DNA of 64,000 nt from Hygrocybe punicea (Eukaryota > Basidiomycota > Agaricomycetes > Agaricales > Hygrophoraceae), in contig OY744467.1 of NCBI GenBank assembly GCA_963556145.1, positions 1,054,001-1,118,000 of the forward strand, in the 5' to 3' direction. Below, piece after piece: positions 21,950 to 36,098 of this stretch. How positions within the stretch are numbered: the first letter of the stretch is position 1; the number at the start of each line of letters is the position of its first letter. The notes under the pieces are model-generated. The model saw only the letters and a program-made list of their open reading frames with translations. It made no database searches and was not told the origin of the DNA. Made by a program: the position numbers and the translations under genes.

Positions 21950-22198
21950 GGCTCAGTAATAACTCGATTCGCCGTGGGTTGCGGTCGTGTGGAGGGTTTG
22001 CGGTCACTGGAGAGACTCAGTAAGCGTTCACAAGAACAGTATTGGCGGTTGCGGCCACTTTCTTCGCTGTACGCCGAATTCAAACTCCGATCGATTTTTG
22101 ACTCGTCGTGGATGCTGTGGTCCCGCTTGCGCTTGCAGAACCACATCACCAGGGCGCACCCCAGAACGGCTTGCACAGCAAGGGATTTTGTCAGAAAC
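21950..22198. promoter_or_regulatory. Divergent promoter of the RBR and lysyl-tRNA synthetase genes
   Basis: The two start codons are 249 bp apart in head-to-head orientation, so the region must carry both promoters. No TATA box is evident. Confidence 0.5.
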
Positions 22199-24481
<2,283 letters not shown>

Positions 24482-24679
24482 AAAATGCATGTTGCGACGA
24501 ATTCCACAGCATTCTGTACGTTGTGAACTGTTGATATTACCCAAAATCGGATATTGGTTCAATATCCGTGTATTAGGGACCCGAAGCTCCCTGGACTAGT
24601 CAAATCATCACCATTCCGCGATCCACGGTTCAATGATGGCACTTTGAGCGCTTTACTTGTCCTCTTAAGGTTGACCGTC

Positions 24680-26081
24680 ATGGCTCAGGATACTCAAGCT
24701 CTTTTCCAATTTTCGTCAGACCAAATGGCGAATTACATCTTAGCTTGCACAGATAAGATTGGATTGACGGTTCGGTTACTGTACTTTCAATGTCTGCAGC
24801 CTCTGACGCCTGCATTGAATCCCTCAGCTGACGGCAGAGGCTGGTTTCATCTCACTGAGTGCCGTTTCTGTGATGTTTTTGATCATGATGGTGAGTAGTG
24901 TAGTGTACTACAGAAATCAAGCTGGCGATTCGTACTAATCTTTGTTAGCGAAACATTTACCGACAACGCCGCGAGAAGCCGAATGCAACAGTCTGTCGGA
25001 TCCGGGAACCTATAGATTTGTACATGGTGAGTCGCGTTGTTGTCCCGCCTGCCACAGATTGAGCTGACCCTTTCAGCTTTCGCTATTTTTTGCTGACACG
25101 GTCCAAGCCTTAGGCGTCATACTGAATATTGCATGGATATACAAAGGGGAAGTTAGAGAGGGACCTCTATGTACAGCACAGGGTATTCATTCCTTCTAGC
25201 TCGCCCCTTTCTTCACAGGACCTGATCACCAAAGTTGCCCATTAGGTGTGATCCAACAGCTCGGCGAAACAGGTGTTGCTATGACTACTCTGGTCAGTAT
25301 GTTATCTCAAGATAGCTAGACTTTGACGTCAGTGTTCACTCTGCAGGTGATTGCGATACACAGCTTTGTCGCCATATGGTGGCGTCGAGGCATTCGTGCA
25401 CTTGGTACCGCCAGGATTATGATGGTCATAGTGTGGCTGTATATTGTCTCCTTTGTCGCAATCAGTGTTGGTGTAAACCGAGACAAAGGCTATGAGTCCC
25501 CTACGCCGGTATGTTCCATCTGCAGGTCTGCTGCGGTTCTCACCATCACAGTTCCTGTAGTACTGGTGTTGGATTGGTGGAAACTTCAAGCTTCAGCGTA
25601 TTCTAGGGGAACACCTCTGGGTCTGGTTGACTCTTGGGTTTTCTTTTATGGTGTATATTCCCTTATACTTCTGCAGTCGGGGCAATATTGTCGTGGATGA
25701 ACATGTCTGGTGGAAATTCCAAATTCGACGATGCCAAATCCCTGACCCAGACCACGCTCATGCTCTTGGTCTCATTGCGTAAGTGATTAGATCCACACTT
25801 TGCCCAATTTAACACATATTCTGGACATCAGCTACCCTCTTGTTTACTCGTTGCTTGTGCTTCCACTTAGTGTGATGCGCTGGCACGGAAATAAACCTAC
25901 CATCCCACCAGTAGCGACCTTCGCCGCTGTGACTCTTTATGGGTTCAGTGGCGCATTCAATGTCATTCTCCTCCTTACCACACGACCGGATCTCCTACTA
26001 TTCAAAAGGGATCATTGGGTTACCGCCAATGGTGATCGACCACCTCTACAGTTGCCGGCATATTCGCCAGGTGCCGAATGA
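24680..26081 (+). CDS. Seven-transmembrane receptor-like protein (Git3/cAMP-receptor type)
   Basis: Eight exons: 24680-24769, 24840-24890, 24949-25026, 25077-25182, 25246-25292, 25347-25508, 25561-25778 and 25832-26081, giving 333 aa. Seven hydrophobic helices can be traced: AGFISLSAVSVMFLIMM; LYMLSLFFADTVQALGVIL; GETGVAMTTLVIAIHSFVAI; ARIMMVIVWLYIVSFVAI; LWVWLTLGFSFMVYIPLYF; YPLVYSLLVLPLSVMRW; and FAAVTLYGFSGAFNVILLL. A YWCWIG motif after loop 2 and the CTAQ motif before helix 3 match a fungal family annotated as glucose-sensing or cAMP-receptor-like GPCRs. Such receptors signal through heterotrimeric G proteins at the plasma membrane. The family assignment is from memory of its motifs; the ligand is unknown. 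The C-terminal tail after helix 7 is short. Confidence 0.72.
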
Positions 26082-26517
26082 TTCGCATTGGTTGGACGAA
26101 AATCCTGGACCGAAGCGAAGAAGACTTCCTGATCTTCAAAATATGCACAGAGAAGCCAATAACCCATGGTCGTGGATTTACTCGTGGTCTGATTCCGCTG
26201 ATAATTAACGCCGTCGTCTTGTTTGTAAACCTATTTGTTTTATATCAATGTTGCTGCAGTAGCAGCCATTATCATAAAATTGAACCTCGGGAAAGCCGGA
26301 AGAAGCCTCACTAGACCAGTTTACCATCATCACATAGTAGACAATCGGTGTCGTTGACGGATGGATGCGAACAATGTGCCCCCGGGCGTTTAGATCAAAA
26401 TGGATTGCGATATTCAATATGCAATGGGGAAAGCTGTGCCCCAGCGCCGTTTTCCCCATTGGCATTGAGGCTACCATGGGAGGTGCGAGGTGGAAAACAT
26501 TGATGCTTCAAACTTGA
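26082..26517. other. Intergenic
   Basis: 436 bp between the receptor gene and the patatin-like gene. It would hold the receptor 3' end and the patatin promoter. An open frame to 26314 here has no recognisable homology. Confidence 0.45.
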
Positions 26518-27619
26518 ATGCTGACAAGTTCCGACATGCCAGATGCCTTACAGCCTAGCAGACCTCTCAAAGTGCTTTGCCTCGACGGTGGTGGCTACCG
26601 AGGTTACGGCTCTCTTCTTATTCTTCAGCACATCCTCACCTTGGCGCAACCTGGCACGGAGCCTGCCCAACTCCAGTGTTGTCAAGGTCGATATGACCCT
26701 GGTCTATAATGGGTTGGGTCGGAGTGGTCGGTCTGTATGACCAGACTGGTCAATTGGGTCGACGTTGGTCAATGCCTTTTTTGGACAAGTTAACGACTTC
26801 GAAATATATCTAGAATAAATATTCTTTATTCGGCTTGAACTTCACCCCCCGATGCCTCCCAAAAGCTGGGCATGGGACCACTTCTATACGGACGGTCAAA
26901 AATACAAGAATAACAAGTTTGACTCGAATGCCTGGTGTAACGCATGTCTGCTATCAAGAATGGCAGACTTCCGGGCATCGGACAGTGTTGCAGTTGCAAA
27001 TGGATTGCGTAACTGTGGTCGGAGTGAAGTTGAGCTAAGGGTAGAAGGTGAAATGACACATACTAGCCTGAGAGGTGGGGCTGATGCATTCCCTACGCAG
27101 CATTAAAGCAGGGTGTAATGCAGGGTAAACCTGACAAAACCATGATACCACACTTGATAAAGTGCACCAAGGTTAGCCCAGACGTCCGAGACAAAGCAAA
27201 GCAAGCAAAGAATAAGGATCAAAATGAATATATACCTCCTGTTCGCATGTCCATCACCCCTTCTCTATCTCGTGCTGGGACTCCTGCTCTATCTCGACCT
27301 CCTCTCAGTTCCATCCAGCCGTGGTCCGGGTCTTTGAACCCAGATTCATCTGCAATCCCACGCCCTGTAAAACGACAGCGCACCGATGAGTGGAGTGCAA
27401 ACCAACAGGAAGAATTTTCAGCAGATTTGTTGAAAGTCTTTGTGTCAGCGGGGATTCCATGGAATGCAGCAAATGATCCCGAGATACGCCTATTCCACGA
27501 GAAGTGGATACCTGGGTCAAAAACACCAGATCGATGTGTCTTATCTGGACGGCTTCTTGATAAGGAGGCAACAGATGCTGAGGGTCGGATGCGAAAGAGG
27601 ATGGAAGGGAAACTTGCAA

Positions 27620-28470
27620 CACACAGGGTGCACAGTAGCATACCATGTCACACAGTATCTTGAACGTACTTGACAAGTATACTAAATATCATTACCATAA
27701 CATTCAACATGGTATTGTAACAGTATTCAGACATAAACTACAATACTTGTGCTCAAATTCATCTGAAGGTATGAAGGCAAATGAGACTTATACCTTTTCA
27801 ATAACATCAAGCCTTTTGTTTCACTACTTTTACTGTATTTACAGCAAAGTACTGTATAGTTTGGATAGAATACTTGCAGCCTAAGATGAATCAAAGTATT
27901 AAACCAGTAAGGAAGTTGGGCCACTTTTACTATTAGGATACCTTTTGAATCCTATCAAGATACAGTGTGAAATAGTATAGTACTGTTGCCATATTGTGGA
28001 TTTAAGATACTGTGTCAATACTTTTAAGATACTTTTATTATAATAAAAGTACTGAAACAGTATCTTAAAAGTATTGACACAGTATCTTAAATCCACAATA
28101 TGGCAACAGTACTATACTATTTCACACTGTATCTTGATAGGATTCAAAAGGTATCCTAGGAGTGAAAGTGGCACAACTTCCTTACTAGTTTAATACTTTG
28201 ATTCATCTTAGGCTGCAAGTATTCTATCTGAACTATACAGTACTTTGCTGTAGATACAGTAAAAGTAGTGAAACAAAAGGCTTGATGTTATTGAAAAGGT
28301 ATAAGTCTCATTTGCCTTCATACCTTCAGATGAATTTGGGCACAAGTATTGTAGTTTATGTCTGAATACTGTTACAATACCATGTTGAATGTTATGGTAA
28401 TGATATTTAGTATACTTGTCAAGTACTTTCAAGATACTGTGTGACATGGTATGCTACTGCGCACCCTGTG
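27620..28470. mobile_element. 851-bp near-perfect palindrome inserted in the hAT transposase
   Basis: The sequence is an inverted repeat of itself around 28045 (centre TTATTATAATAA) with arms of about 425 bp. It starts CACAGGGTGCACAGTAGC and ends with the matching complement GCACCCTGTG. It interrupts codons of the hAT transposase (KLAT / GQCDG). The arms differ at only a few positions. It has no coding function, and open frames occur on both strands by symmetry. A second, truncated member begins at 54535. The target duplication is 1-3 bp at most and ambiguous. Confidence 0.88.
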
Positions 28471-29044
28471 ACAGGACAATGCGATGGGTGGAAAAATGTA
28501 GTGAGGGCCTCCATTGTGGCTTCTATGTTGAAGGCGAGGTAAGCCTACTAGAGTCTTTCAATGGCTAGATTGCGTTTATCGTTTGATAGGCCTACCTTAT
28601 GCGGACACATGATGTCTCCGCTGGGCAGAATAGTGTTGCCGTAGTTCGGTTCCGAACCTAGCCGAACCCGGTTCAAACCCCGAACCGAACCCGGGGTTCA
28701 GTCTAAGTTCAGCCAAATGCTGAACCGGACCGCGGGTTCGGTTCAGGGTTTCGAGGCTGGCCGGATTTCCTGAACGGCTCCAAACCGCGTCCAAACCGTG
28801 AACGCGGATATTTTTAAGGAATTTATTTCATTTGTTTTTCATATTTCTTTACTTACCATTTCGTGTTAAACGGTATCATGTGACCGGCCGTAGTAGCTTT
28901 CACGCGACACAGCAACATCAACGCGGATTGAACACAACACAATTTGTGTTGTGTTCCTCAAGGTAAGTTTCCTTTGTTTCTTAACTTTACTAATGTTATT
29001 TGCGACAGGCAAATCGACAACCACGGCAACGACAACCACGACGC

Positions 29045-29159
29045 CCAGCAGCAGCAGCAGCAATGTCGGCAGCAGCAGCAACAGCGGCAGCGGCAACAGC
29101 AACAGCAGCAGCAGCAGGAGCGCAGCAGCAACAGCAGCAACGGCAACGGCAACGGCAAC

Positions 29160-29195
<36 letters not shown>

Positions 29196-29284
29196 GGCAA
29201 CGACAGCAGCAGCAGCGCCGGCAGCGGCAGCAGCAGCAGCAGGAGCGCAGGAGCAACAGCAGCAACGGCGGCAGCAGCAACGGC

Positions 29285-29320
<36 letters not shown>

Positions 29321-29790
29321 GGCAACGACAGCAGCAGCAGCGCCGGCAGCGGCAGCAGCAGCAGCGCCGGCAGCGGCAGCAGCAGCAGCGCCGGCAGCGG
29401 CAGCAGCAGCAGCAGGAGCGCAGGAGCAACAGCAGCAACGGCGGCAGCAGCAACGGCGGCAACAGCAGCAGCAGCAGCAGCAACGCCGGCAGCAGCAGCA
29501 GCAGCAACGCTGGCAGCAGCAACACCGGCAGCAGCAACACCGGCAGCAGCAGCAGCTGCTGCTGGTGCATCAAGCCCCAACCTCACCATCAGCGGCGGCA
29601 ACAACAACGGCAACCACCACCACGACGGCCAGCAGCAGCAGCAGCAGCAGCAATGCCGGCAGCAGCAGCAACAGCGGCAGCGGCAACGGCAACAGCAGCA
29701 GCAAGAGCGCAGCAGCGACGGCGACGGCAGCAGCACCAGCAGCACCAGCAGTGGCAGCGGCAGCAGCAGCAGCAACAGCACCAGACGGCT
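29045..29790. repeat. CAG trinucleotide repeat block of element B
   Basis: About 750 bp of imperfect CAGCAG, CAACGG and CGGCAG units immediately downstream of an intron-like unit. Long open frames exist in all three plus frames and in minus frames because CAG repeats contain no stops. In the frame following the acceptor it would encode a Gln/Ser/Ala-rich tract. Confidence 0.9.
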
Positions 29791-29807
29791 CCCCCGTAGC
29801 CCAACTT

Positions 29808-29859
29808 CCTCGCGAAGCGTAGCGCCATATCAATTGATACGTGCCTGCCATTCGCGAGG
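29808..29859. repeat. Tripartite palindrome, copy 5 (in element B)
   Basis: CCTCGCGA, 15 bp, CAATTG, 15 bp, TCGCGAGG: 52 bp with perfect arms and centre. Confidence 0.9.
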
Positions 29860-32800
29860 AGAACGGAGCTCAGGGGTGAGCCAACCTCGGTCTGGGGTTC
29901 AGACCGCGTCTGAACCCCAGACCGAACGCGAAGAGACGGTTCAAAGCCGTTCGGGTCCAGGTTTGGCCATGCGCCAAACCGGACCCGAAGTTCAGTTCGC
30001 GGTTCCGCCAAAAAGGCTCGGAACCGGACCGAACTGAACTTCGGCAACACTAGGGCAGAAGACTGGTGAATTCCTACTTGGCCTTGTGCTTGATGATATC
30101 CAGTATATTGAGACAAAATATGGAGTCATTGTCATTGCATTCTGCATGGATGATGGAGGTGATGCGAGGAAAATGAGACGACTCTTGTTTATTCGAATGC
30201 AATGGCTAATCATCCTCCTCTGCTGGGCGCATCAAATGAACCTCATTGTTGGCGATTACCTGAAGCTCTGAATTGATTTCCTTCAATGCGTCAACCAGGC
30301 TGTGGAAGTCGTGAAATGGTTCAACAATCACAGCCGTGCACTTGGCCTCCTTCGAGTAGAACAAGAAATCACATACCAGAAGGCTCTTGCTCTCATACTA
30401 CCTGTCATTACTCGATGGACAGCCCACTATCTCTGCTGTCATCGCTTGTTGGAGATCTCAACCGCTGTTCATGCATGTGGACTTTGTCACAAGGACACGC
30501 TCTTGCTATGTGCTGGGAACAAAGCAGATGCAAAGGCCAAGGCCAGGTCAATCATTGCAACAACACAGGATGACATCTTTTGGATACGACTAGCTAAGTG
30601 CGCAATTATCTGGCTTTAAATGAAAAAAAGGCTGACGGTCATTGCAAAGAGTGAAATCCCATCTGGAGCCTTTCACAATTGCCACCCTCGCTCTGCAAGC
30701 GCCTGATGCCAAGCTCCCTGTTGTTCCCCTTACACTTGGTAACCTCTATCGGATTTTCTCAGACCAAAACATAGAAGAAAGGGTTCGAGTTGCTGTGCAC
30801 AATAGTTTGGAGAAACGCTGGGCAAAGGCTGATCAGGATGTTTTTATTGCGGGTTTGTTGATGAATCCATATATCCGTGGTTGTTGTTTGGCAAGTGGTT
30901 CTTTATTCCTGACGCCAGCCGGCCTTTATGGAATTGTCAAGCGTGTTTATGAGCAAGTAATGCGGGTGCCGGCAGGGCTGGAGCTTCATCAAGCTTTCCG
31001 TGATTACATGATACGCACAAACGAGTTTTCACCAGAAGAGATGATGTTGGATGACATGAAAGTGATGTACGAGGCAGCAGTGAGTAGTTGAATGTCACCC
31101 AATTTGATGAATTGGCAACTAACTTCGTGCACTGCAGGGTAAACAGGTGGATCTTGTCGAAGTATGGCGTGGAATTGACAATGGCAAAACCACTGGGCGC
31201 AATTCATTAATCAAGTTTGCAATCCACATTCTCTCAGTTGTCGTCAATTCTGCCGCTTGCGAAAGAGTTTTCAGCCGCTTCGGCATCACACACACCAAAC
31301 GGCGTAGTCGCCCAAGCCTCGACAAGGTCCGGAAAACTGCAATAGTCAAGATGGACCTTCAGCGAGCTCATATCGAGGCCGGCCTCATTCACCGCCAAGG
31401 AAAGCGAAAATTTGGCACGAATTTGGAGGACAACTCTACTCCAACGGCTGCTGGTACTACACCATCTGTGCCTACAACACCTACAGACCTGGTGGATGCT
31501 GAGGAGCTTGAGGAAGGGGAGGGCAACGAAGAGGGCAACAACCAGGAGACTGATGAAGCTGACACTTCTGATTTTCAAGGACTTGCCGAGCAATTGATCT
31601 CAGCAGCAGAAGCAGATAACGAAAATGAACAGGACGGTGATGAAATGGCCGAACCAACAGCAAACAGCTCAAGTTTGACCTCCGGCACTTCAGGTTCCAG
31701 CTCAATAACAATCCGCATCCCTCCTAGAAAGACCTGCGTACCACTCAAGGATCTCTTTGTCTGTCCCGGAGATTTGACAGCTCCTTCACCCTTGGACTTT
31801 TACTGGAGAGGTGGTGTTGCAAAGCTAGAGGAGACGCTGGCCGCTTATGAGCTGCTTTCCCAGTCGCAAAGGGTTTCTGATGTTTCTGAAGATTCGTCGC
31901 AGTAATACCTAATTTGGAAACTATGACCAAACTAAGAAGACCCTTTTGCTGGTCAGACCATTTCTTGACCAAATGGTCACATAGACCAGTCCCAGTGACC
32001 GACCGGCCTGACCTTGGGTCGTGACAACACTGCTTCGATTTGATTGGCGGCACTTCTACCGGTGGCTTAATTGCGTTACTTCTTGCCAAGAAGATGAGTA
32101 TCGAGAACGCCCTTGATATCTATCGGAAGTTGGGACAGCGGATCTTCAATGACGATAAAGGCAAATTCATGGCTGCTATTGGACGCGGTGAACGTTTTAG
32201 CTCAGCCGTTGTAGCCAAGGCATTTACCAACGTTGTTGGAGAGGAAGTCATGTTGAAAGTGGACGAAGATGAAAAACCAACCTGTCGTGTGAGTCAACTT
32301 GTACTGTTGTCACCATTAGAAAGTCAAATCCATTGGAATGCAGTGTTTTGTGATGGTGTGGAACTGTGATATTGCTGCGTCTGCTGATGGCGTGTATCCC
32401 ATTCGTTCCTACCGTGCCAGGGGCAACTTTGTACCACCTAACGGACATATTTGGTCCGTTGCTGAAGCAGCTAGGGCCACATCTGCTGCAGCTACTTACT
32501 TCTTGCCATTAAAAATCACTTGCGGCGAGGAGACATTTACTTTTGAGGATGCTGGCATATTTGGCGTCAACAACCCGTCATCCATGGCTTGGCAAGAGAT
32601 AGAGAACATCCGTGAATTTGATGATCGCCAAGTAGGCTGCTTCCTCAGCTTGGGCACCAGTGTTCCTACTGCTCTCACATCCATGTCATCCAAACCACCG
32701 AAGCATGGCAAGCTGGCCAGGTTCAGGCGATTCTTCAATAAACCCAACTGTGTCAAGAAACGTATTCAGAAACTTATTGGTGACCTGGTCAACCAAGCCT

Positions 32801-33795
32801 CTTCCACCGAAGTTGTACACTGGAACATGCTGCGGACTGTTAAGGATGCTGGATTGTGCATTGGGTTGATATACCTTTGATGTACCATCTCACACTCCAG
32901 GTACTACTCTAGATCGGGAATTTACTTCCGCATGAACCCCACAGGTGGCCTCGGTGACATGGATCTTGCCGCATGGTTTCGAGGTGCCGAAATGGAGGCT
33001 TTGGTGTACAACTTCTTGAACAATCCCGAAAACACTCCAAATCTCAAACAGTCTGTGATGTTGCTCAACCTCAATGTTATCCCGCCTAGCCCTATGCCTT
33101 TTGACATTGGTAGCAACTTCACCAATGTACTGGTGCCAAAGGGTAAAACTTGGGCTGAGTATTGTTTAGACCGTGACCCACAGTTTATGCAAGAGAGCTT
33201 TGGTAATATTTTAACCAATGTGGCTCATGCTCTGGATGAACAACAAGCTATGGTCTATACATTTGACCAAGGCTTAGTAATCTGGGAACCTGAAGGATTC
33301 TTGGAGAACAGGGATGCCACCTGGCTATCATTTTGGGGACTTGAAAGTCCCTTCTTTGGTGACTTTCATCTGACTGCTGATTTTGGTGGTGTCCTCAGTC
33401 GCACACTGTTCACTGCAGCAGGTGTGGTCCTCAAGTTAGCAGTTGACCACAAGTGTGTGGCATTTGCTTTTTCCCCTATTGGGCCTCGAGCTTCTATCCT
33501 CAACCTCCCACTCAGTGGTTTGCCTTGAATGGCAGACATTTTGTGGGAACAACAGAATGCTCCTGCAACCAGGGAACCTATGAGGTTGAAGGTTGAGCAT
33601 TATGTGAAAGTTGGCTGCAAGCTAAAGGTGTCATGAAGGAAGGGGATAACCACTTGGGTGATTTCAGGAGGTGCAATAGTTGAGAAGCAGGTGACAGTTG
33701 CCAATGACATAGTTATTGGGGATGTTGAGGACATTGGTTTATGTTTTTGTGGGAGGGGATATTGTGTCATCAATGGGTTTCACCTTGTTCAATGA

Positions 33796-34866
33796 GTATC
33801 TTGACAATGGTTTGTACATTATGATGTAGGGAATGTTTGCAACTCAAGCCAATGTTTAAAGGGTGTTGTTCTGTAAGAATAAATATATTCTTGGGAATAG
33901 ATACAGTTCTATTCAGAGTTGGAACCACTGCCATTAGAAATAAGTCAAAGGTAATGTGAGAACCAAGAAGTGACAGGCTAGAGATCAGCAAAGGTCTAAT
34001 CTGGTTACTTTGGCAGGTTGGGTCTTGGAAACATTTCCTGCATTCTATTCAGCGGGGTACCCTGTACAGTTTTTTTTGGAATTAATGTCCATTGTGGTGT
34101 ATCCTATATAGGACCTTACAGTTAGGGCAAGTGTAGTAGTAAATTATAAAATGGGATCCATCTCCAGCCTGTGCCTCTGACTTGCAAATGCAACACCAAC
34201 AAGAAATCCCCCACAGGGCCCCAATGCATGCCAGCATTGTTTTGATTGGCCCCATCTGACAATAGAGAAAGCAGTGGGTGGTTGTAGGAGTAGTGGTGTC
34301 TAGGAGTTAAGTGCTGGGCATGCCTGAGTCAGCAACATGATTGGGCTAATGCAGGAAGAAAGATACATTAGTAAGATAAAATGGATGATTTCAGCCATGA
34401 GGTTGTTGTGGGGAGGTAGAAACCCAGTTTGGTCTTGATGTTTTGGATGTAGGTGAGCTCTTAGTGAGCAAATGAGGAATGTTGTGGGTGAGGGTGTATT
34501 GGTGGGAGTCCACCAGTCTAACTATAGTGGATAGTCAGTTATGCAGCAAACAGAGTTGGGATGTCACCAAGAGATTATTTGAAGTGGTAAGAGTGAGCCA
34601 CAAATGGTAGTAGTTCTTTTATGCCATCTTTTTCATTGAGTAAATATCTGAGTGAGTGTTATCAAATGGCACAGATAACCCATGGCTATTCCATGGCTAC
34701 CCATACCAATACCCATACCTGTAGCCAACAGGTAACCTGTGGGTTTACCCATGGGTCTGAGGTGACTGAGGTGCCCCACCTGCCATAACCTCACAAACAT
34801 CAATGTCAATTGACATCATGGTGCATATTCACAAGGTAAATTGGGTGGGGACCTCATCTCCCCCTT
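33796..34866. other. Intergenic with a repeat relic
   Basis: No gene seen from 33796 to about 34660. 34670-34760 has clustered CCATACCCATACC/AACCCATGG repeats like those at 2620 and 7150, followed by a degenerate tripartite palindrome at 34789-34836. Confidence 0.5.
34789..34836. repeat. Tripartite palindrome, degenerate copy 6
   Basis: CCTCACAA, only 10 bp, CAATTG (34807-34812), 16 bp, TCACAAGG. The left spacer has lost 5 bp. Confidence 0.55.
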
Positions 34867-35274
34867 GTCTCTTGTAGTGTTGCCGTAGTTCAGTTCCGAA
34901 CCTAGCCGAACCCAGTTCAAACCCCAAACCGAACCCGGGGTTCAGTCTAAGTTCAGCCAAGTGCTGAACCGGACCGTGGGTTCAGTTCCGGGTTTCGAGG
35001 CCTGCCGGAATTCCTGAACGGCTCCAAACCGCTTCCAAACCGCGAACGCGGATATTTTTAAGGTATTTATTTCATTTGTTTTTTGTATTTCTTTACTTAC
35101 TTTTTCATGTTAAACGATATCATGTGACCATTACACAAAGGTGTCTTCACCAACAACAACAACGCAAGGCCCATGAACACGACACAATGTTGCGTTCGTG
35201 AATACAGGTAAGTCTCGTAAATTTTCTTAACTTTACTAATATTACCTGCCACAGGCAACTTGACTGCGACCACA

Positions 35275-35710
35275 TCGCGAGCACACCACCACACACAACA
35301 TGAATCCCAATGCCAATGCCAACGGACGCGGGACAGCCGCAACACCACCACCACCACCACCACCAGCAACGGCAACAGCAATGGCAACAACAATGATGGC
35401 AACGGCCAGCAGCAATGCCGGCAGCAGCAGCCATGGCAGCAACACCACCCACGGGACAGCTGCAACATCACCACCACCACCACCACCAGCGGTGGCAATG
35501 GAAACGGAAACAGCTACGGCAACAGCAACCAGGCAACGACGATGGCAACGGCCAGCAGCAGCAACTGCAATGGCAGCAACAGCAACAGCCAGCAACAGCG
35601 GCAGCAGCAGCAGCAGCAACTGCAAGGGCAGCAGCAGCAACTGCAATGACAGCAGCAGCAGCGCCGGCAGCAATGGCAGCAGCAGCAACGCCGGCAATGC
35701 CAGGCAGGGA
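35275..35710. repeat. CAG/CAC trinucleotide repeat block of element C
   Basis: Imperfect CACCAC, CAGCAG and GGCAAC units directly after the intron-like unit. Overlapping open frames on both strands are composition artefacts. Confidence 0.85.
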
Positions 35711-35779
35711 CCACGGGACAAGACCCCCCATCCCTCCACATCCCTTGGGGACACCAGAGGGCTCCCCCACACCCATCTA

Positions 35780-35831
35780 CCTCGCGATATGCAGTGCCGT
35801 ATCTATTGATACGTGCCTGCCATTCGCGAGG
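35780..35831. repeat. Tripartite palindrome, copy 7 (in element C)
   Basis: CCTCGCGA, 15 bp, CTATTG, 15 bp, TCGCGAGG: 52 bp. Confidence 0.87.
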
Positions 35832-35908
35832 AGAACGGAGCTCATGGGAGCCCACCTCAGTCTGGGTTTCAGACCGTGTCTGAACCCAGACCAAATGCGG
35901 CAAGACGG

Positions 35909-36064
35909 TGGAGTGGTACCGAGGACGCTCAAGGGATCACTACGGAATCGGGGTCTGGATGGGATGATGGAATGGGACGACTCTCGCTACAACAGGAAAT
36001 GACTACATAAGGAGATCCAACCGTGGGACCTGGGTCACGTGATGGCCCAGGTACAACTACTACA
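35909..36064 (-). repeat. 3' LTR of the Ty3 element
   Basis: On the minus strand it begins TGTAGTAGTTGTACC and ends GGTACCACTCCA. It appears identical to the copy at 42347-42502. At 156 bp it is short for a Ty3 LTR. Confidence 0.95.
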
Positions 36065-36082
36065 AGTACCCCCCTCCTCTTT
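36065..36082 (-). other. Polypurine tract of the Ty3 element
   Basis: On the minus strand AAAGAGGAGGGGGGTACT directly precedes the 3' LTR, the expected place for plus-strand priming. Confidence 0.85.
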
Positions 36083-36098
36083 AGCAACGTCCTCGTTG

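Larger units (their letters stand above)
28631..30052. mobile_element. Non-autonomous hAT element B
   Basis: 1422 bp with inverted ends TAGTGTTGCCGTAGTTC and GAACTTCGGCAACACTA, bordered by a perfect 8-bp duplication GGGCAGAA (28623-28630 and 30053-30060). Both ends carry CCGAACC/GGTTCGG subterminal repeats. The interior has an intron-like unit at 28963-29008 (GTAAGT..TACTAATG..GACAG), a CAG-repeat block and one tripartite palindrome. It is the sister of element C at 34875. Confidence 0.93.
26853..31905 (+). pseudogene. hAT transposase with C-terminal dimerisation domain, interrupted
   Basis: The N-terminal segment (26853-27100) has a BED-like cysteine pair (WCNACL). Then 27118-27619 runs to the point where KLAT is cut by the palindrome; the chain resumes at 28471 with GQCDGWKNVVRASIVASMLK and is cut again by element B at 28630. 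From 30061 it continues GEFLLGLVLDDIQYIETKYG, CWAHQMNLIVGDYL, ALALILPVITRWTAHYLC and, at 31200-31350, the dimerisation block HILSVVVNSAACERVFSRFG. An acidic, Ser-rich tail ends at 31905. There is an in-frame TGA near 30269 and frame changes near 27100 and 30600, some of which may be introns. It cannot make a full protein as it stands. Confidence 0.85.
26674..32032 (+). mobile_element. hAT transposon inserted in the patatin-like gene
   Basis: The ends are inverted, CAGTGTTGTCA on the left and TGACAACACTG on the right. Subterminal repeats of the GGTCGG/TGACC type lie within the first and last 130 bp. It carries a transposase gene on the plus strand. I could not find an 8-bp target duplication at these borders, so it is old or its borders have been altered. 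Two later insertions sit inside: the palindrome 27620-28470 and non-autonomous element B 28631-30052. Without them it is about 3.1 kb. Confidence 0.82.
26518..33795 (+). pseudogene. Patatin-like phospholipase, copy 1, split by a hAT transposon
   Basis: Patatin-like enzymes are lipid acyl hydrolases with a Ser-Asp dyad. The 5' exon (26518-26673) contains the oxyanion loop DGGGYRG. After the transposon (26674-32032) the gene resumes with DLIGGTSTGG, the nucleophile elbow with the catalytic Ser, then exon 32344-32864 with FTFEDAGIFGVNNPS (the Asp region). A 36-nt intron leads to an exon at 32901 carrying AAWFRGAEMEALVYNF and ATWLSFWGL, a long C-terminal part I do not recognise. A TGA at 33529 ends the frame, yet homology to the second copy continues to about 33795, so the 3' end is also decayed. 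It is dead because of the insertion and the stop. The second copy lies at 55310-61985 on the other strand. Confidence 0.85.

Noticed and set aside
28866..30116. Several 170-345-residue frames on both strands in the CAG block (poly-Q, poly-A, poly-L)
   Set aside because: CAG/CTG repeats lack stops in every frame; no start context or domain supports any one of them.
26674..32032. An 8-bp target duplication for the hAT in patatin copy 1
   Set aside because: CCCAACTC and CTTCGATT do not match, and shifting the borders by a few bases did not help.
32901..33531. The patatin 3' region as a separate gene
   Set aside because: It joins the upstream exon through a good intron (32865-32900) in frame, and the same junction exists in copy 2.
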